DNA of 64,000 bases from contig NZ_CP033831.1 of assembly GCF_003812745.1 (NCBI RefSeq), positions 2,418,001-2,482,000 of the forward strand, given 5' to 3'. The stretch is from Serratia sp. FDAARGOS_506 (GTDB lineage Bacteria > Pseudomonadota > Gammaproteobacteria > Enterobacterales > Enterobacteriaceae). Shown in pieces: positions 54,827-64,000 of the stretch (the stretch's first letter is position 1; every line of letters starts with the position of its first letter). Below the pieces are notes generated by a model, which ran no database searches, was not told the origin of the DNA, and saw nothing but the letters and a program-made list of their open reading frames with translations. A program made the translations under genes and the position numbers.

Positions 54827-56674
54827 GTGCTAAACCGTTATCCTTTGTGGAAGTATCTGATGTTGATCGTCGTGATCCTCGTCGGTCTGCTTTATGCGCT
54901 TCCCAACATCTACGGTGAGGATCCGGCCGTACAAATCACTGGCGCGCGCGGCGTCGCCGCCAGTGAAACTACGCTGGACCAGGTCCGTACCGTATTAGAA
55001 AAAGACAACATCGCGAGCAAGTCGATTGCGCTGGAAAATGGCGCCATCCTGGCTCGCTTTAAAGATCCTGACGTTCAGCTGCGCGCCCGCGAAGCGCTGG
55101 TGACCGAGCTGGGTGACAAATTCGTCGTGGCGCTGAACCTGGCGCCGGCCACGCCGACCTGGCTGGCCATGCTGGGCGCGGAGCCGATGAAGCTCGGCCT
55201 GGACCTGCGCGGCGGTGTGCACTTCCTGATGGAAGTGGACATGGACACCGCGCTGAGCAAGCTGCAGGAACAGACCATGGATACCCTGCGCAGCGAGCTG
55301 CGTGAGAAGGGCATTCCTTACGCGTCTATCCGCAAGCTGGACAACAACGGCGTGGAAGTGCGTTTCCGCGACGATGCGGCCCGCGACCAGGCGATCAGCT
55401 ACATCGGCCCGCGTCAGCGCGATCTGGTGCTGTCCGCCAACGGCGCCAACACCATGAAAGCCAACCTGACGGACGCCCGTCTGAGCGAAGCGCGCGAATA
55501 CGCCGTACAGCAGAACATCACTATCCTGCGTAACCGCGTCAACCAGCTCGGCGTCGCCGAACCGCTGGTGCAGCGCCAGGGCGCCGATCGCATCGTGGTC
55601 GAGCTGCCGGGCATTCAGGACACCGCGCGCGCCAAAGAAATTCTGGGCGCCACCGCGACCCTGGAGTTCCGTTTGGTGAACACCAATGCGGACGCCACTG
55701 CGGCGGCCAACGGCCGCGTGCCGGGCGACTCCGAGGTGAAATACACCCGTGACGGCCAGCCGATCGTGCTGTACAAGCGCGTGATCCTGACCGGTGACCA
55801 CATCACCGACTCCACCTCGAGCACCGACGAATACAACCAGCCGCAGGTTAACATCTCGCTGGACAGCGCCGGCGGCACGTCCATGTCCAACTTCACCAAG
55901 GACAACATCGGCAAGCCGATGGCGACCCTGTTCGTGGAGTATAAGGACAGCGGCAAGAAAGACGCCAACGGTCGTGCGGTGCTGGTGAAACAGGAAGAAG
56001 TGATCAACGTGGCGAACATTCAGTCGCGTCTGGGCAACAGCTTCCGTATCACCGGTATCGGCAACCCGAACGAAGCGCGTCAGCTGTCGCTGCTGCTGCG
56101 TGCCGGTGCGCTGATCGCGCCGATTCAGATTGTCGAAGAGCGCACCATCGGTCCAACCCTGGGTCAGCAGAACATCACCCAAGGCCTGGAAGCCTGTCTG
56201 TGGGGCTTGGTGGCGTCCATCGTCTTCATGGTGGTCTGGTACCGTAAGTTCGGCGTGATCGCCACCACGGCGCTGGTCGCCAACCTGGTGCTGATCGTCG
56301 GCGTGATGTCCCTGTTGCCGGGGGCGACGCTGACCATGCCGGGCATCGCCGGGATCGTGTTGACGCTGGCGGTGGCGGTCGACGCCAACGTACTGATTAA
56401 CGAACGTATCAAGGAAGAGCTGAAGAACGGCAGGTCCGTTCAGCAGGCGATCCATGAGGGCTATAAAGGCGCGTTCTCCAGTATCGTCGACGCCAACATC
56501 ACCACGCTGATCACCGCGGTCATCCTGTACGCAGTGGGCACCGGTTCGATCAAAGGCTTTGCGATCACCACCGCTATCGGTGTGGCGACGTCCATGTTCA
56601 CCGCGATTGTCGGTACCCGTGCCATCGTCAACCTGCTTTACGGCGGCAAACGCATTAACAAGCTGTCTATCTGA
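54827..56674 (+). CDS. secD: Protein-export membrane protein SecD
   Basis: A 615-residue membrane protein that uses the proton gradient to pull exported proteins out of the Sec channel. Six transmembrane helices; the first ([18 protein letters not shown]) precedes a large periplasmic domain that starts with [16 protein letters not shown]. The SecD/F motif [16 protein letters not shown] lies in the fourth helix region, with [13 protein letters not shown] after it. The start is GTG at 54827 with GAAGGGA upstream. Its E. coli counterpart also has 615 residues. Confidence 0.98.
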   Translation: MLNRYPLWKYLMLIVVILVGLLYALPNIYGEDPAVQITGARGVAASETTLDQVRTVLEKDNIASKSIALENGAILARFKDPDVQLRAREALVTELGDKFVVALNLAPATPTWLAMLGAEPMKLGLDLRGGVHFLMEVDMDTALSKLQEQTMDTLRSELREKGIPYASIRKLDNNGVEVRFRDDAARDQAISYIGPRQRDLVLSANGANTMKANLTDARLSEAREYAVQQNITILRNRVNQLGVAEPLVQRQGADRIVVELPGIQDTARAKEILGATATLEFRLVNTNADATAAANGRVPGDSEVKYTRDGQPIVLYKRVILTGDHITDSTSSTDEYNQPQVNISLDSAGGTSMSNFTKDNIGKPMATLFVEYKDSGKKDANGRAVLVKQEEVINVANIQSRLGNSFRITGIGNPNEARQLSLLLRAGALIAPIQIVEERTIGPTLGQQNITQGLEACLWGLVASIVFMVVWYRKFGVIATTALVANLVLIVGVMSLLPGATLTMPGIAGIVLTLAVAVDANVLINERIKEELKNGRSVQQAIHEGYKGAFSSIVDANITTLITAVILYAVGTGSIKGFAITTAIGVATSMFTAIVGTRAIVNLLYGGKRINKLSI

Positions 56675-56684
56675 GGAGTGCGTT

Positions 56685-57653
56685 GTGGCACAGGATTATA
56701 CTGTTGAGCAACTCAACTACGGCCGTAAAGTCTATGACTTTATGCGCTGGGACTACGTGGCCTTCGGCATCTCGTTGGTGCTGTTGGTCGCGTCGATCGC
56801 CACCATGTCGGTGCGCGGGTTTAACTGGGGTCTGGATTTCACCGGCGGTACGGTGATTGAAATCAACCTGGAGAAACCGGCTAACCTCGACCTGATGCGC
56901 GATACGCTGGAGAAGGCCGGGTTCCAGGATCCGATCATCCAGAACTTCGGCAGCAGCCGCGACGTGATGGTGCGTATGCCACCGGCGACCGGCACCGCAG
57001 GCCAGGAACTGGGCAACAAGGTGATCGGCGTGATCAACGACTCGGTGGATAAAAACGCCACCGTGAAGCGTATCGAGTTCGTCGGCCCGAGCGTGGGCAG
57101 CGAACTGGCGCAAACCGGCGGCATGGCGCTGCTGGTCGCGTTGATCTGTATCCTGATCTACGTCGGTTTTCGCTTCGAATGGCGTCTGGCGTTGGGGGCG
57201 GTTATCGCGTTGGCGCACGACGTGATCATCACGCTGGGCGTGCTGTCGCTGTTCCACATCGAGATTGACCTGACCATTGTCGCGTCTCTGATGTCGGTTA
57301 TCGGCTACTCGCTGAACGACAGCATCGTGGTTTCCGACCGTATTCGTGAGAACTTCCGCAAGATCCGCCGCGGCACGCCTTATGAGATCATGAACGTGTC
57401 GTTGACCCAGACGCTGAGCCGTACGCTGATGACCTCCGGGACCACCCTGATGGTGGTGCTGATGCTGTACATCTTCGGTGGCGCGATGCTGCAAGGCTTC
57501 TCGCTGGCGATGCTGATCGGCGTGTCTATCGGTACCGTCTCCTCCATCTACGTCGCGTCCGCGCTGGCGTTGAAACTGGGGATGAAACGCGAACACATGC
57601 TGCAGCAAAAAGTGGAAAAAGAGGGCGCAGATCAGCCTTCGATTCTGCCTTAA
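56685..57653 (+). CDS. secF: Protein-export membrane protein SecF
   Basis: A 322-residue partner of SecD (E. coli SecF has 323). The first helix is followed by [20 protein letters not shown]; the conserved helical motif [20 protein letters not shown] lies in the C-terminal half. I chose GTG 56685, which has GAGGAG upstream and lies ten bases after the secD stop; the longer frame begins inside secD. A strong terminator follows the operon. Confidence 0.97.
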   Translation: MAQDYTVEQLNYGRKVYDFMRWDYVAFGISLVLLVASIATMSVRGFNWGLDFTGGTVIEINLEKPANLDLMRDTLEKAGFQDPIIQNFGSSRDVMVRMPPATGTAGQELGNKVIGVINDSVDKNATVKRIEFVGPSVGSELAQTGGMALLVALICILIYVGFRFEWRLALGAVIALAHDVIITLGVLSLFHIEIDLTIVASLMSVIGYSLNDSIVVSDRIRENFRKIRRGTPYEIMNVSLTQTLSRTLMTSGTTLMVVLMLYIFGGAMLQGFSLAMLIGVSIGTVSSIYVASALALKLGMKREHMLQQKVEKEGADQPSILP

Positions 57654-57680
57654 CCGCCGCAGTATTCAGCGAAATGAGAG

Positions 57681-57708
57681 GGAGCGCCAATAGGCGCTCC
57701 TTTTTTTT
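57681..57708 (+). terminator. Terminator of the yajC-secD-secF operon
   Basis: GGAGCGCC pairs with GGCGCTCC around AATA, followed by eight T, 27 bases after the secF stop. Confidence 0.95.
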
Positions 57709-57719
57709 GCCTCGGGGTT

Positions 57720-58280
57720 TTAATGTTGCTGCACCACCGCCGGTTGAGCGGTCGAAACCAGACTGTGCAGACGGATATAGCCCAGCTGTTCCGGCGTCAA
57801 GCCGCTGAAACGCAACTCGAAGTCCTGGCCGGGTTTCGGCAGCAGCGAGTCGGCGCTGGCGATCGGTTGCGACAGCGCCTCGGCGGTCAACGGCCGGCCG
57901 GTGGCTTCATCCAGTGGGCCCCATTCCACCACCGCGTTGAACGGCGGCAGCGTGGCCTGCGAGAGGATGCGCACATGCAGCTGCGCCTGCGTGCCGTTGG
58001 CTTCGCTCTTGATGTGGCTTAGTGAAACGCTCAGCTCGCCGATGCTGCTCTGCAAACGGGCAGCGCTCCGGGCCGCCGGCAGCAGGTAGACGCCGTTGTC
58101 GGAATGCTGATTGAGCAGATTCTGCCGCTCCAGCGCGGTGGTTTGGTCGGTCAGCACGCTCACTTTCTGGTTCAGCGCGGCGACCTGATGGCGCAGCTGA
58201 GGCACGGCGGCGTTGTGCGCGCAGCCTGCCAGTAACATGGCGGCGGTGAGCAGGGCGATTTTGGGGTAACAGGTTGTCAT
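57720..58280 (-). CDS. yajI: DUF3251 lipoprotein YajI
   Basis: A 186-residue lipoprotein. The signal peptide ends in the lipobox LLAGC (Cys20). A short coiled-coil-like region follows (LRHQVAALNQKVSVLTDQ), then a beta-rich domain of the DUF3251 family. It matches E. coli YajI and keeps its position before nrdR, although yajD and tsx, which lie between secF and yajI in E. coli, are absent. The function is unknown. Confidence 0.92.
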   Translation of the reverse strand: MTTCYPKIALLTAAMLLAGCAHNAAVPQLRHQVAALNQKVSVLTDQTTALERQNLLNQHSDNGVYLLPAARSAARLQSSIGELSVSLSHIKSEANGTQAQLHVRILSQATLPPFNAVVEWGPLDEATGRPLTAEALSQPIASADSLLPKPGQDFELRFSGLTPEQLGYIRLHSLVSTAQPAVVQQH

Positions 58281-58455
58281 GACGGCGATTTCCTATGCTG
58301 AATCTCCTGCTATCAGCTTAGTCCGCCCGGAGGCGAAAGTCATATTGGCGCCGTCTCCCGGCCGCGTGTCGCAACAAATGGCCGCCGCCCTTTGTTGTGG
58401 CTGCACTTCGGGTTAAACTGCATTTATCTATAAAAAACGTTTATCAGGACGTGTT

Positions 58456-58905
58456 ATGCATTGCCCTTTCTGCGCCGCCGTTGATACCAAAGTCATTGAT
58501 TCCCGCCTGGTGGGGGACGGTTCGCAAGTGCGCCGCCGCCGTCAGTGTTTGGTGTGCAATGAACGCTTCACCACCTTCGAGGTGGCCGAGCTGGTGATGC
58601 CGCGAGTGATTAAAAGCGATGAGGTGCGCGAGCCGTTCAACGAAGACAAACTGCGCCGCGGTATGCTGAAAGCGCTGGAAAAGCGCCCGGTAAGTTCGGA
58701 CGACGTGGAAAACGCCCTTAACCATATCAAATCCCAACTGCGTGCTACCGGCGAACGCGAAGTGCCGACCAAGCTGGTGGGCAATCTGGTGATGGACGCG
58801 CTGAAAAAGCTGGATAAGGTCGCCTACATTCGCTTCGCGTCGGTATACCGCAGCTTCGAAGACGTGCGCGAGTTCGGCGAAGAGATCGCCCGCCTGCAAG
58901 ACTAA
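58456..58905 (+). CDS. nrdR: Transcriptional repressor NrdR
   Basis: A 149-residue repressor of ribonucleotide reductase genes, the E. coli length. The N-terminal zinc ribbon is MHCPFC ... [12 protein letters not shown] with four Cys. The ATP-cone domain follows ([20 protein letters not shown] and so on); it senses dATP/ATP. The gene is followed by ribD after ten bases, forming the conserved nrdR-ribD-ribE-nusB group. Confidence 0.98.
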   Translation: MHCPFCAAVDTKVIDSRLVGDGSQVRRRRQCLVCNERFTTFEVAELVMPRVIKSDEVREPFNEDKLRRGMLKALEKRPVSSDDVENALNHIKSQLRATGEREVPTKLVGNLVMDALKKLDKVAYIRFASVYRSFEDVREFGEEIARLQD

Positions 58906-58915
58906 AGGATCTTTC

Positions 58916-60025
58916 ATGCATCACGACGAATTTTACATGGCGCGCGCCTTCGAACTGGCGCGGCTGGGGCGTTTCACCACCGCGCCCAATCCAAACGTCG
59001 GCTGCGTTATCGTGCGCGACGGCGAAATTGTCGGTGAAGGCTATCATCTGCGCGCCGGCGAGCCGCACGCGGAAGTGCATGCGTTGCGCATGGCGGGCGA
59101 CAAGGCGCGCGGCGCCACCGCCTATGTCACGCTTGAACCCTGCAGCCATCACGGCCGTACGCCGCCCTGCGCCGATGCGCTGGTGGCCGCCGGCGTCACG
59201 CGGGTGGTCGCGGCGATGCAAGATCCCAATCCTCAGGTGGCGGGGCGCGGCTTGTACAAGCTGCAGCAAGCCGGCGTCGAAGTACGTCATGGCCTGATGC
59301 TGGCCGAGGCCGAAGCGGTCAACCTGGGCTTCCTCAAGCGTATGCGCACCGGTTTCCCTTACGTGCAGCTGAAGCTGGGCGCGTCGCTGGACGGCCGCAC
59401 GGCGATGGCCTCCGGCGAAAGCCAGTGGATCACCTCACCCGAAGCGCGTCAGGACGTGCAGCGCCTGCGCGCGCAGAGCGCCGCCATTCTCAGCACCAGT
59501 GCCACCGTGCTGGCGGACGATCCGTCGCTGACGGTGCGTTGGGATGAATTGGACGCCGAGACGCAGCGCCTCTATCCGCGCGACAATCTGCGCCAGCCGC
59601 TGCGCATCCTGCTCGACAGCCAAAACCGCATTACCCCGCAGCACCGCGTGGTGCAGCAGCCGGGTGCCACTTGGCTGGCGCGCCTGCAGGCGGATGAACA
59701 GGCCTGGCCGCAAGACGTTGAGCAGTTTATCTGCCCGGCGCACGGCGGCGGCGTCGATCTGGTGGTGATGATGATGTTGTTGGCCAAGCGCCAGGTGAAT
59801 TCAATCTGGGTGGAGGCGGGTGCCACGCTGGCCGGCGCTCTGCTGCAGGCCGGCCTGGTGGATGAGCTCATTTTGTACATCGCGCCGAAACTGTTGGGCG
59901 ATAATGGCCGTGGCCTGTGTCATCTGCCGGGCCTGGAGCGGTTGGCCGACGCGCCGGAATTTGTCTTTAGCGATGTGCGTCAGGTCGGCCCCGATCTGCG
60001 TTTGCGCCTGCGGGCGAAACACTGA
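58916..60025 (+). CDS. ribD: Bifunctional riboflavin deaminase/reductase RibD
   Basis: A 369-residue enzyme catalysing two steps of riboflavin synthesis. The N-terminal deaminase has GEPHAEVHALRMAG (zinc His and catalytic Glu) and TLEPCSHHGRTPPCADAL (two zinc Cys). The C-terminal NADPH reductase begins near FPYVQLKLGASLDGRTAMAS and ends with GGATLAGALL-like IWVEAGATLAGALLQAGL. No FMN riboswitch is visible here. It is followed by ribE after 107 bases containing a TATGATAGAAT promoter-like stretch. Confidence 0.97.
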   Translation: MHHDEFYMARAFELARLGRFTTAPNPNVGCVIVRDGEIVGEGYHLRAGEPHAEVHALRMAGDKARGATAYVTLEPCSHHGRTPPCADALVAAGVTRVVAAMQDPNPQVAGRGLYKLQQAGVEVRHGLMLAEAEAVNLGFLKRMRTGFPYVQLKLGASLDGRTAMASGESQWITSPEARQDVQRLRAQSAAILSTSATVLADDPSLTVRWDELDAETQRLYPRDNLRQPLRILLDSQNRITPQHRVVQQPGATWLARLQADEQAWPQDVEQFICPAHGGGVDLVVMMMLLAKRQVNSIWVEAGATLAGALLQAGLVDELILYIAPKLLGDNGRGLCHLPGLERLADAPEFVFSDVRQVGPDLRLRLRAKH

Positions 60026-60132
60026 ATCTCGCGCCTGCGCGCCGGTTTTACAAAAGCGCCGCGCAGGCGATGAAAGAATATGATAGAATCCGCCCCCCTG
60101 CGGGGTATTGAACCCATTTTTAAGGAAAGCCC

Positions 60133-60603
60133 ATGAAAGTTATCGAAGGTGTTGTTGCTACTCCAAATGCCCGTGTGGCGATCGCAATTGCACGTTTTAA
60201 CAATTTCATCAACGACAGCCTGCTGGAAGGCGCCATCGACGCGCTGAAACGCATTGGTCAGGTTGCTGACGACAACATCACCGTTGTCTGGGTCCCGGGC
60301 GCTTACGAGCTGCCGCTGACGGCGAGCGTATTGGCCAAAACCGGCAAATACGACGCGGTTATCGCGCTGGGCACCGTTATCCGTGGGGGCACCGCGCACT
60401 TTGAATATGTGGCGGGCGAAGCCAGCTCCGGTATCGGCAACGTTGCAATGAATGCCGAAATCCCGGTTGCTTTTGGCGTGCTGACCACCGAAAGCATCGA
60501 GCAGGCGATCGAACGCGCCGGCACCAAAGCGGGTAACAAGGGCGCTGAAGCCGCGCTGACCGCACTTGAAATGATTAATGTTATCAAAGCTATTAAAGCC
60601 TGA
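60133..60603 (+). CDS. ribE: 6,7-dimethyl-8-ribityllumazine synthase (also called RibH)
   Basis: A 156-residue enzyme that condenses the RibD-pathway aminouracil with dihydroxybutanone phosphate in riboflavin synthesis; it assembles into 60-mers in relatives. [58 protein letters not shown] and [17 protein letters not shown] are the substrate-binding blocks, with the catalytic His in TAHFEY. AAGGAAA lies eight bases upstream. nusB follows after 20 bases. Confidence 0.98.
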   Translation: MKVIEGVVATPNARVAIAIARFNNFINDSLLEGAIDALKRIGQVADDNITVVWVPGAYELPLTASVLAKTGKYDAVIALGTVIRGGTAHFEYVAGEASSGIGNVAMNAEIPVAFGVLTTESIEQAIERAGTKAGNKGAEAALTALEMINVIKAIKA

Positions 60604-60623
60604 ATTTAGTTAAGGGGAATTCC

Positions 60624-61040
60624 GTGAAACCTGCTGCTCGTCGCCGCGCTCGTGAGTGCGCTGTTCAAGCGCTTTACTCTTGGCAGTTGTCTAAAAACGA
60701 CCTTGCCGATGTTGAACACCAGTTCCTGACGGAGCAGGATGTCAAAGATGTTGACGTCGCCTATTTTCGCGAGTTGCTGTCCGGCGCGGCAGTGAATGCA
60801 GGTATGCTGGACGAACTGATGGCGCCTTACCTGTCGCGTCAGCTCGAAGAGCTGGGCCAGGTGGAGCGCGCAGTGCTGCGCGTCGCGTTGTTTGAACTGA
60901 AAATGCGCGAGGATGTCCCTTATAAGGTGGCTATCAACGAAGCGATCGAACTGGCGAAAACCTTCGGTGCGGAAGACAGCCACAAGTTTGTGAACGGGGT
61001 GCTGGATAAAGTGGCGCCAACCCTTCGCAAGAAAAAGTAA
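60624..61040 (+). CDS. nusB: Transcription antitermination factor NusB
   Basis: A 138-residue RNA-binding protein that joins NusE (S10) on boxA RNA to keep rRNA operon transcription going. [20 protein letters not shown] starts it; the helical core includes [14 protein letters not shown] and [20 protein letters not shown]. The start is GTG at 60624 with AAGGGGAA upstream, as in E. coli. It follows ribE closely and is likely in the same transcript. Confidence 0.98.
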   Translation: MKPAARRRARECAVQALYSWQLSKNDLADVEHQFLTEQDVKDVDVAYFRELLSGAAVNAGMLDELMAPYLSRQLEELGQVERAVLRVALFELKMREDVPYKVAINEAIELAKTFGAEDSHKFVNGVLDKVAPTLRKKK

Positions 61041-61043
61041 AAC

Positions 61044-61076
61044 ATTAAGGCCGGCATTCCCGGCCTTAATTTCTTC
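61044..61076 (+). terminator. Hairpin between nusB and thiL
   Basis: ATTAAGGCCGG and its exact complement CCGGCCTTAAT surround five bases, followed by TTCTTCT. The stem is strong but the T run is broken, so it may cut transcription into thiL only partly. Confidence 0.65.
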
Positions 61077-61091
61077 TAGTGGAATATCGAT

Positions 61092-62084
61092 ATGGCATGC
61101 GGCGAATTTGACCTCATTGCCCGCTATTTTGACCGGTTTAAGCGCGTGCGCCGGGATGTACAGTTGGGCATTGGAGATGACTGCGCACTGCTGGCAGTGC
61201 CGGAAAAACAGCTGGTGGCCGTCAGTACCGATACGCTGGTGGCGGGCGTGCACTTCCTGCCGGACATCGATCCGGCCGATCTCGGCTATAAGGCGCTGGC
61301 GGTCAATCTGAGCGATCTGGCGGCGATGGGGGCCGATCCGGCCTGGCTCTCGCTGGCGCTGACTCTGCCGGAGGTGAACGAACCCTGGCTGAAGGCCTTC
61401 AGCGACAGCCTGTTCGATCAGCTCAACTATTACGGCATGCAGCTGATCGGCGGCGATACCACACGCGGCCCGCTGAGCATGACGTTGACCATTCAGGGGC
61501 TGATCCCGGCCGGCCGGGCGTTGACCCGCAGCGGCGCGCGCATCGGCGACTGGATCTATGTGACAGGCACGCTGGGCGACAGCGCCGCCGGTCTGGCGAT
61601 CCTGCAGGATCGTCTGGCGGTGACGGAGACGGCGGCGCGCGATTATCTGGTCGCTCGCCATCTGAGGCCGCAGCCGCGGGTGCTGCAGGGGCAGGCGCTG
61701 CGCGATCTCGCCAGCTCGGCGATCGACATCTCCGATGGCCTGATCTCCGATTTGAAGCACATCCTGAAGGCCAGCGAATGCGGCGCGCGCATTGTGCTGG
61801 ACGAGTTGCCGATGTCGCAGGCGCTGAGCAGTCACGCCGACGCCGAGCAGGCACTGCGTTGGGCGCTGGCGGGTGGCGAGGATTACGAGTTGTGCTTTAC
61901 CGTGCCGGAGATCAACCGCGGCGCGTTGGAAGTGGCGCTGAGCCACCTCGGGGCCGACTACACCTGCATCGGCCAAATTGGCCCGCTGTCTGAAGGCATC
62001 CGCTATTATCGCAACGACGAAGCGGTAGAGCTGGACTGGGTCGGGTTCGATCATTTCAACGCGGAGCCGGGCACCCATGGATGA
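61092..62084 (+). CDS. thiL: Thiamine-monophosphate kinase
   Basis: A 330-residue kinase that makes thiamine diphosphate from thiamine monophosphate. [16 protein letters not shown] is the family start; [25 protein letters not shown] and [13 protein letters not shown] hold the metal-binding Asp residues of the PurM/ThiL fold, with [13 protein letters not shown] and [10 protein letters not shown] further on. pgpA overlaps its end by eight bases. Confidence 0.97.
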   Translation: MACGEFDLIARYFDRFKRVRRDVQLGIGDDCALLAVPEKQLVAVSTDTLVAGVHFLPDIDPADLGYKALAVNLSDLAAMGADPAWLSLALTLPEVNEPWLKAFSDSLFDQLNYYGMQLIGGDTTRGPLSMTLTIQGLIPAGRALTRSGARIGDWIYVTGTLGDSAAGLAILQDRLAVTETAARDYLVARHLRPQPRVLQGQALRDLASSAIDISDGLISDLKHILKASECGARIVLDELPMSQALSSHADAEQALRWALAGGEDYELCFTVPEINRGALEVALSHLGADYTCIGQIGPLSEGIRYYRNDEAVELDWVGFDHFNAEPGTHG

Positions 62085-62571
62085 AGCCAAGCGTCGGCTG
62101 CGGATGAGCAATCCGTGGCACCTGCTGGCCACCGGGTTTGGCAGCGGTTTGTCACCGGTGATGCCGGGCACCATGGGATCGCTGGCGGCGATCCCGTTCT
62201 GGCTGCTGCTGATCCAGCTGCCGTGGCAGCTCTACTCACTGGCGGTGATGTTCAGCATCTGTATCGGCGTCTATATTTGCCACCGTACGGCAAAAGACAT
62301 GAAGGTGCACGATCACGGCAGCATCGTCTGGGACGAGTTCGTCGGCATGTGGATCACGCTGATGGCGCTACCGGTCAACGACTGGCGCTGGGTCGCTGCC
62401 GGTTTCGTCATCTTCCGCATTCTGGATATGTGGAAACCGTGGCCGATCCGCTGGTTCGACCGCAACGTGCATGGCGGCATGGGCATCATGGTCGACGATA
62501 TCATCGCCGGGGTGCTGTCTGCCGGCATCATCTACCTGATTGGGCACCACTGGCCGATCGGACTGTTCTGA
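62077..62571 (+). CDS. pgpA: Phosphatidylglycerophosphatase A
   Basis: A 164-residue inner-membrane enzyme that dephosphorylates phosphatidylglycerophosphate. [55 protein letters not shown] and [17 protein letters not shown] hold the conserved Asp/Glu/His cluster; three helices are present. The start ATGGATGAAGCC overlaps thiL by eight bases, so the genes are translationally coupled. Confidence 0.97.
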   Translation: MDEAKRRLRMSNPWHLLATGFGSGLSPVMPGTMGSLAAIPFWLLLIQLPWQLYSLAVMFSICIGVYICHRTAKDMKVHDHGSIVWDEFVGMWITLMALPVNDWRWVAAGFVIFRILDMWKPWPIRWFDRNVHGGMGIMVDDIIAGVLSAGIIYLIGHHWPIGLF

Positions 62572-62603
62572 CAGACGGGCGCGGTGTTTCGCGCCTGCTT
62601 CTC

Positions 62604-63578
62604 TTATTCAAATCCCGTCACCCGATGCGGCACGTAAGCCGTCTCCAGTTCCGCTATCTCTTGCGGCGACAAACTCAAATCGACCGCGGCGATGGCGTCA
62701 TCCAACTGCTCGCTGCGTGAAGCACCGACGATCGGCGCGCTGACCGCCGGTTTGTTCAGCAGCCAGGCCAGCGCGATCTGCGCGCGTGAAACGCCGCGTT
62801 CGTCAGCAAGGCTGGCGACGCGCTCGGCGATAATGGCGTCGATGCCTTCAGTTTCCTCATAGAGGCTCTTGCCGAACTGGTCGGAAACCAGCCGCGCGGT
62901 GGTTTCGCCCCAGGGGCGGGTCAGACGGCCGCGCGCCAGCGGGCTCCACGGCAGCACGGCGATGCCTTCGGCGGCGCATAGCGGGTGCATTTCGCGCTCT
63001 TCTTCACGCTGAATCAGGTTGTATTGATCCTGCATGCTGACGAAGCGTGTCCAGCCGTGCAGATCGGCGGTATACAGCGCCTTGGCGAACTGCCAGGCGT
63101 ACATCGAGGAGGCGCCGATGTAACGCGCCTTACCGGCTTTCACCACGTCGTGCAGCGCTTCCAGCGTCTCTTCGAGCGGCGTTTCGTAATCCCAGCGATG
63201 GATCTGCAGCAAATCGACATAGTCGGTGCCCAAACGCCGCAGGCTGTCGTCGATGGACTGCATGATCTTGGCACGCGACAAACCGCGCTCCAGGTTGCTC
63301 AGAGGGAAATACACCTTGGTGGCGATCACCACATCTTCGCGACGCGCATAATCGCGCAGCGCCCGGCCGAGGATTTCCTCGCTGCTGCCGTCGGAATAGC
63401 TGTTGGCGGTGTCGAAAAAGTTGATGCCGGCTTCCAGCGCCTGTTTTAGCAGCGGGCGGCTGCTCTCTTCCGGCAGCGTCCAGGCGTGATTGCCGCGGTT
63501 CGGTTCACCGTAGGTCATGCAACCCAGACAGATACGCGAGACGTTCAGATCGGTGTTGCCCAATTTCAGGTACTTCAT
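62604..63578 (-). CDS. yajO: Aldo/keto reductase YajO
   Basis: A 324-residue NADPH-dependent reductase of the aldo/keto reductase family. The catalytic set is visible: Asp and Tyr in NFFDTANSYSDGSSEEILGR, Lys in VVIATKVYFP, and His in DLLQIHRWDYETP. SPLARGRLTRP and IVGASRSEQLDDA bind NADPH. E. coli YajO can make 1-deoxyxylulose 5-phosphate, an intermediate shared with Dxs next door. It is convergent with pgpA, as in E. coli. Confidence 0.95.
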   Translation of the reverse strand: MKYLKLGNTDLNVSRICLGCMTYGEPNRGNHAWTLPEESSRPLLKQALEAGINFFDTANSYSDGSSEEILGRALRDYARREDVVIATKVYFPLSNLERGLSRAKIMQSIDDSLRRLGTDYVDLLQIHRWDYETPLEETLEALHDVVKAGKARYIGASSMYAWQFAKALYTADLHGWTRFVSMQDQYNLIQREEEREMHPLCAAEGIAVLPWSPLARGRLTRPWGETTARLVSDQFGKSLYEETEGIDAIIAERVASLADERGVSRAQIALAWLLNKPAVSAPIVGASRSEQLDDAIAAVDLSLSPQEIAELETAYVPHRVTGFE

Positions 63579-63638
63579 GCTTGCCTCCCATTCACAGCTC
63601 AGACAGTAACTGTAGCGCGGATCCCGGAGGGCGGAAAT

Positions 63639-63668
63639 GAAAACGCCCCCGAAGGCGGAGGCGTTTTG
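63639..63668 (-). terminator. Terminator of dxs
   Basis: On the minus strand, AAAACGCC pairs with GGCGTTTT; an inner CCGCC/GG stem closes the loop, and the arm itself ends in four T. It lies 18 bases after the dxs stop. Confidence 0.8.
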
Positions 63669-63685
63669 TCAGGCGCGAGTGGTGA

Positions 63686-64000
63686 TTACTGCGCCAGCCA
63701 GGTTTCGATTTGGCGCTGAATGCCGGCGGCGTCCAGCCCCAGTTCGGCGCGCAGTTCTTCCTGGGTGCCCTGCGAGACGAAGCTGTCCGGCAGGCCGAGG
63801 TTCAGCACCGGCACCGGACGGCGTTTGGCCATCAGCAGTTCGTTGACGCCGCTGCCGGCGCCGCCCATGATGGCGTTCTCCTCCAGCGTGACCAGCGTTT
63901 CATGGCTGGCGGCCAGTTCGAGCACCAACTGCTCGTCCAGCGGTTTGACGAAGCGCATGTCGACCAGCGTGGCGTTGAGCGCTTCCGCTGCCGCAGCGGC
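63686..64000 (-). CDS. dxs: 1-deoxy-D-xylulose-5-phosphate synthase, C-terminal fragment
   Basis: The last 104 codons; the gene continues past the right edge. [40 protein letters not shown] and [19 protein letters not shown] are the C-terminal domain of transketolase-like Dxs, which condenses pyruvate and glyceraldehyde 3-phosphate in the methylerythritol pathway. It is followed by a terminator and then yajO in the same direction. Confidence 0.97.
   Translation of the reverse strand, partial: AAAAAEALNATLVDMRFVKPLDEQLVLELAASHETLVTLEENAIMGGAGSGVNELLMAKRRPVPVLNLGLPDSFVSQGTQEELRAELGLDAAGIQRQIETWLAQ

Noticed and set aside
60026-60132. Possible FMN riboswitch before ribE
   Set aside because: The gap is only 107 bases and lacks the conserved FMN-element sequence; in related bacteria that riboswitch precedes ribB.

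Overview
The window is chromosomal DNA of a high-GC enterobacterium, most likely Serratia (S. marcescens group). The call rests on gene order and protein similarity judged by eye. From about 22.6 kb to the right edge the genes follow the E. coli order aroL-yaiA-aroM-ppnP-rdgC-mak-sbcC-sbcD-phoB-phoR-brnQ-proY-malZ-acpH-queA-tgt-yajC-secD-secF-yajI-nrdR-ribD-ribE-nusB-thiL-pgpA-yajO-dxs. Extra genes are inserted at several junctions, and araJ, yajD and tsx are absent.

Left part (1-22.6 kb), accessory and species-specific: the end of a keto-acid decarboxylase gene, a universal stress protein, pagP, small exported proteins, a ZIP transporter facing a DeoR regulator, a LysR/pirin pair, ycaC, a DCC oxidoreductase, an acetyltransferase, a DUF2076 protein, an MmyB-type regulator facing a methyltransferase, aqpZ, a phytase-like esterase, LtrA, a DUF1471 protein, a phospholipid-methyltransferase-like protein, and a Fur-box-preceded iron-uptake pair (binding protein plus TonB receptor).

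Middle part (22.6-33 kb): aroL and yaiA are separated by an AraC regulator and an NTF2-like protein. Between yaiA and ppnP lies an apparent four-gene unit: IclR regulator, OPT/YSL transporter, DUF1177 protein and AroM. Matching GTTCCA-N5-TGGAAC palindromes lie in front of the regulator and in front of the transporter. This is the best candidate here for an undescribed pathway. It suggests that AroM, a solitary gene in E. coli, belongs functionally with an importer and a DUF1177 enzyme. After rdgC and mak come a truncated Phd-type antitoxin remnant and an orphan BglG/LicT antiterminator. That gene is preceded by a promoter, an RNA antiterminator motif with an unusually large loop, and an overlapping terminator.

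Right part (33-64 kb): DNA repair (sbcDC); phosphate control (phoBR plus a third gene for a PstS-like protein); branched-chain amino acid and proline transport; a higBA toxin-antitoxin pair; the mscM channel; malZ; ggt; a peroxiredoxin with an OxyR-like site; tRNA queuosine modification (queA, tgt); protein export (yajC-secD-secF); then nrdR, riboflavin genes, nusB, thiL, pgpA, yajO and the 3' end of dxs. An ERIC element lies between tgt and yajC and supplies the tgt stop codon. I saw no rRNA, tRNA, CRISPR array, insertion sequence or prophage.
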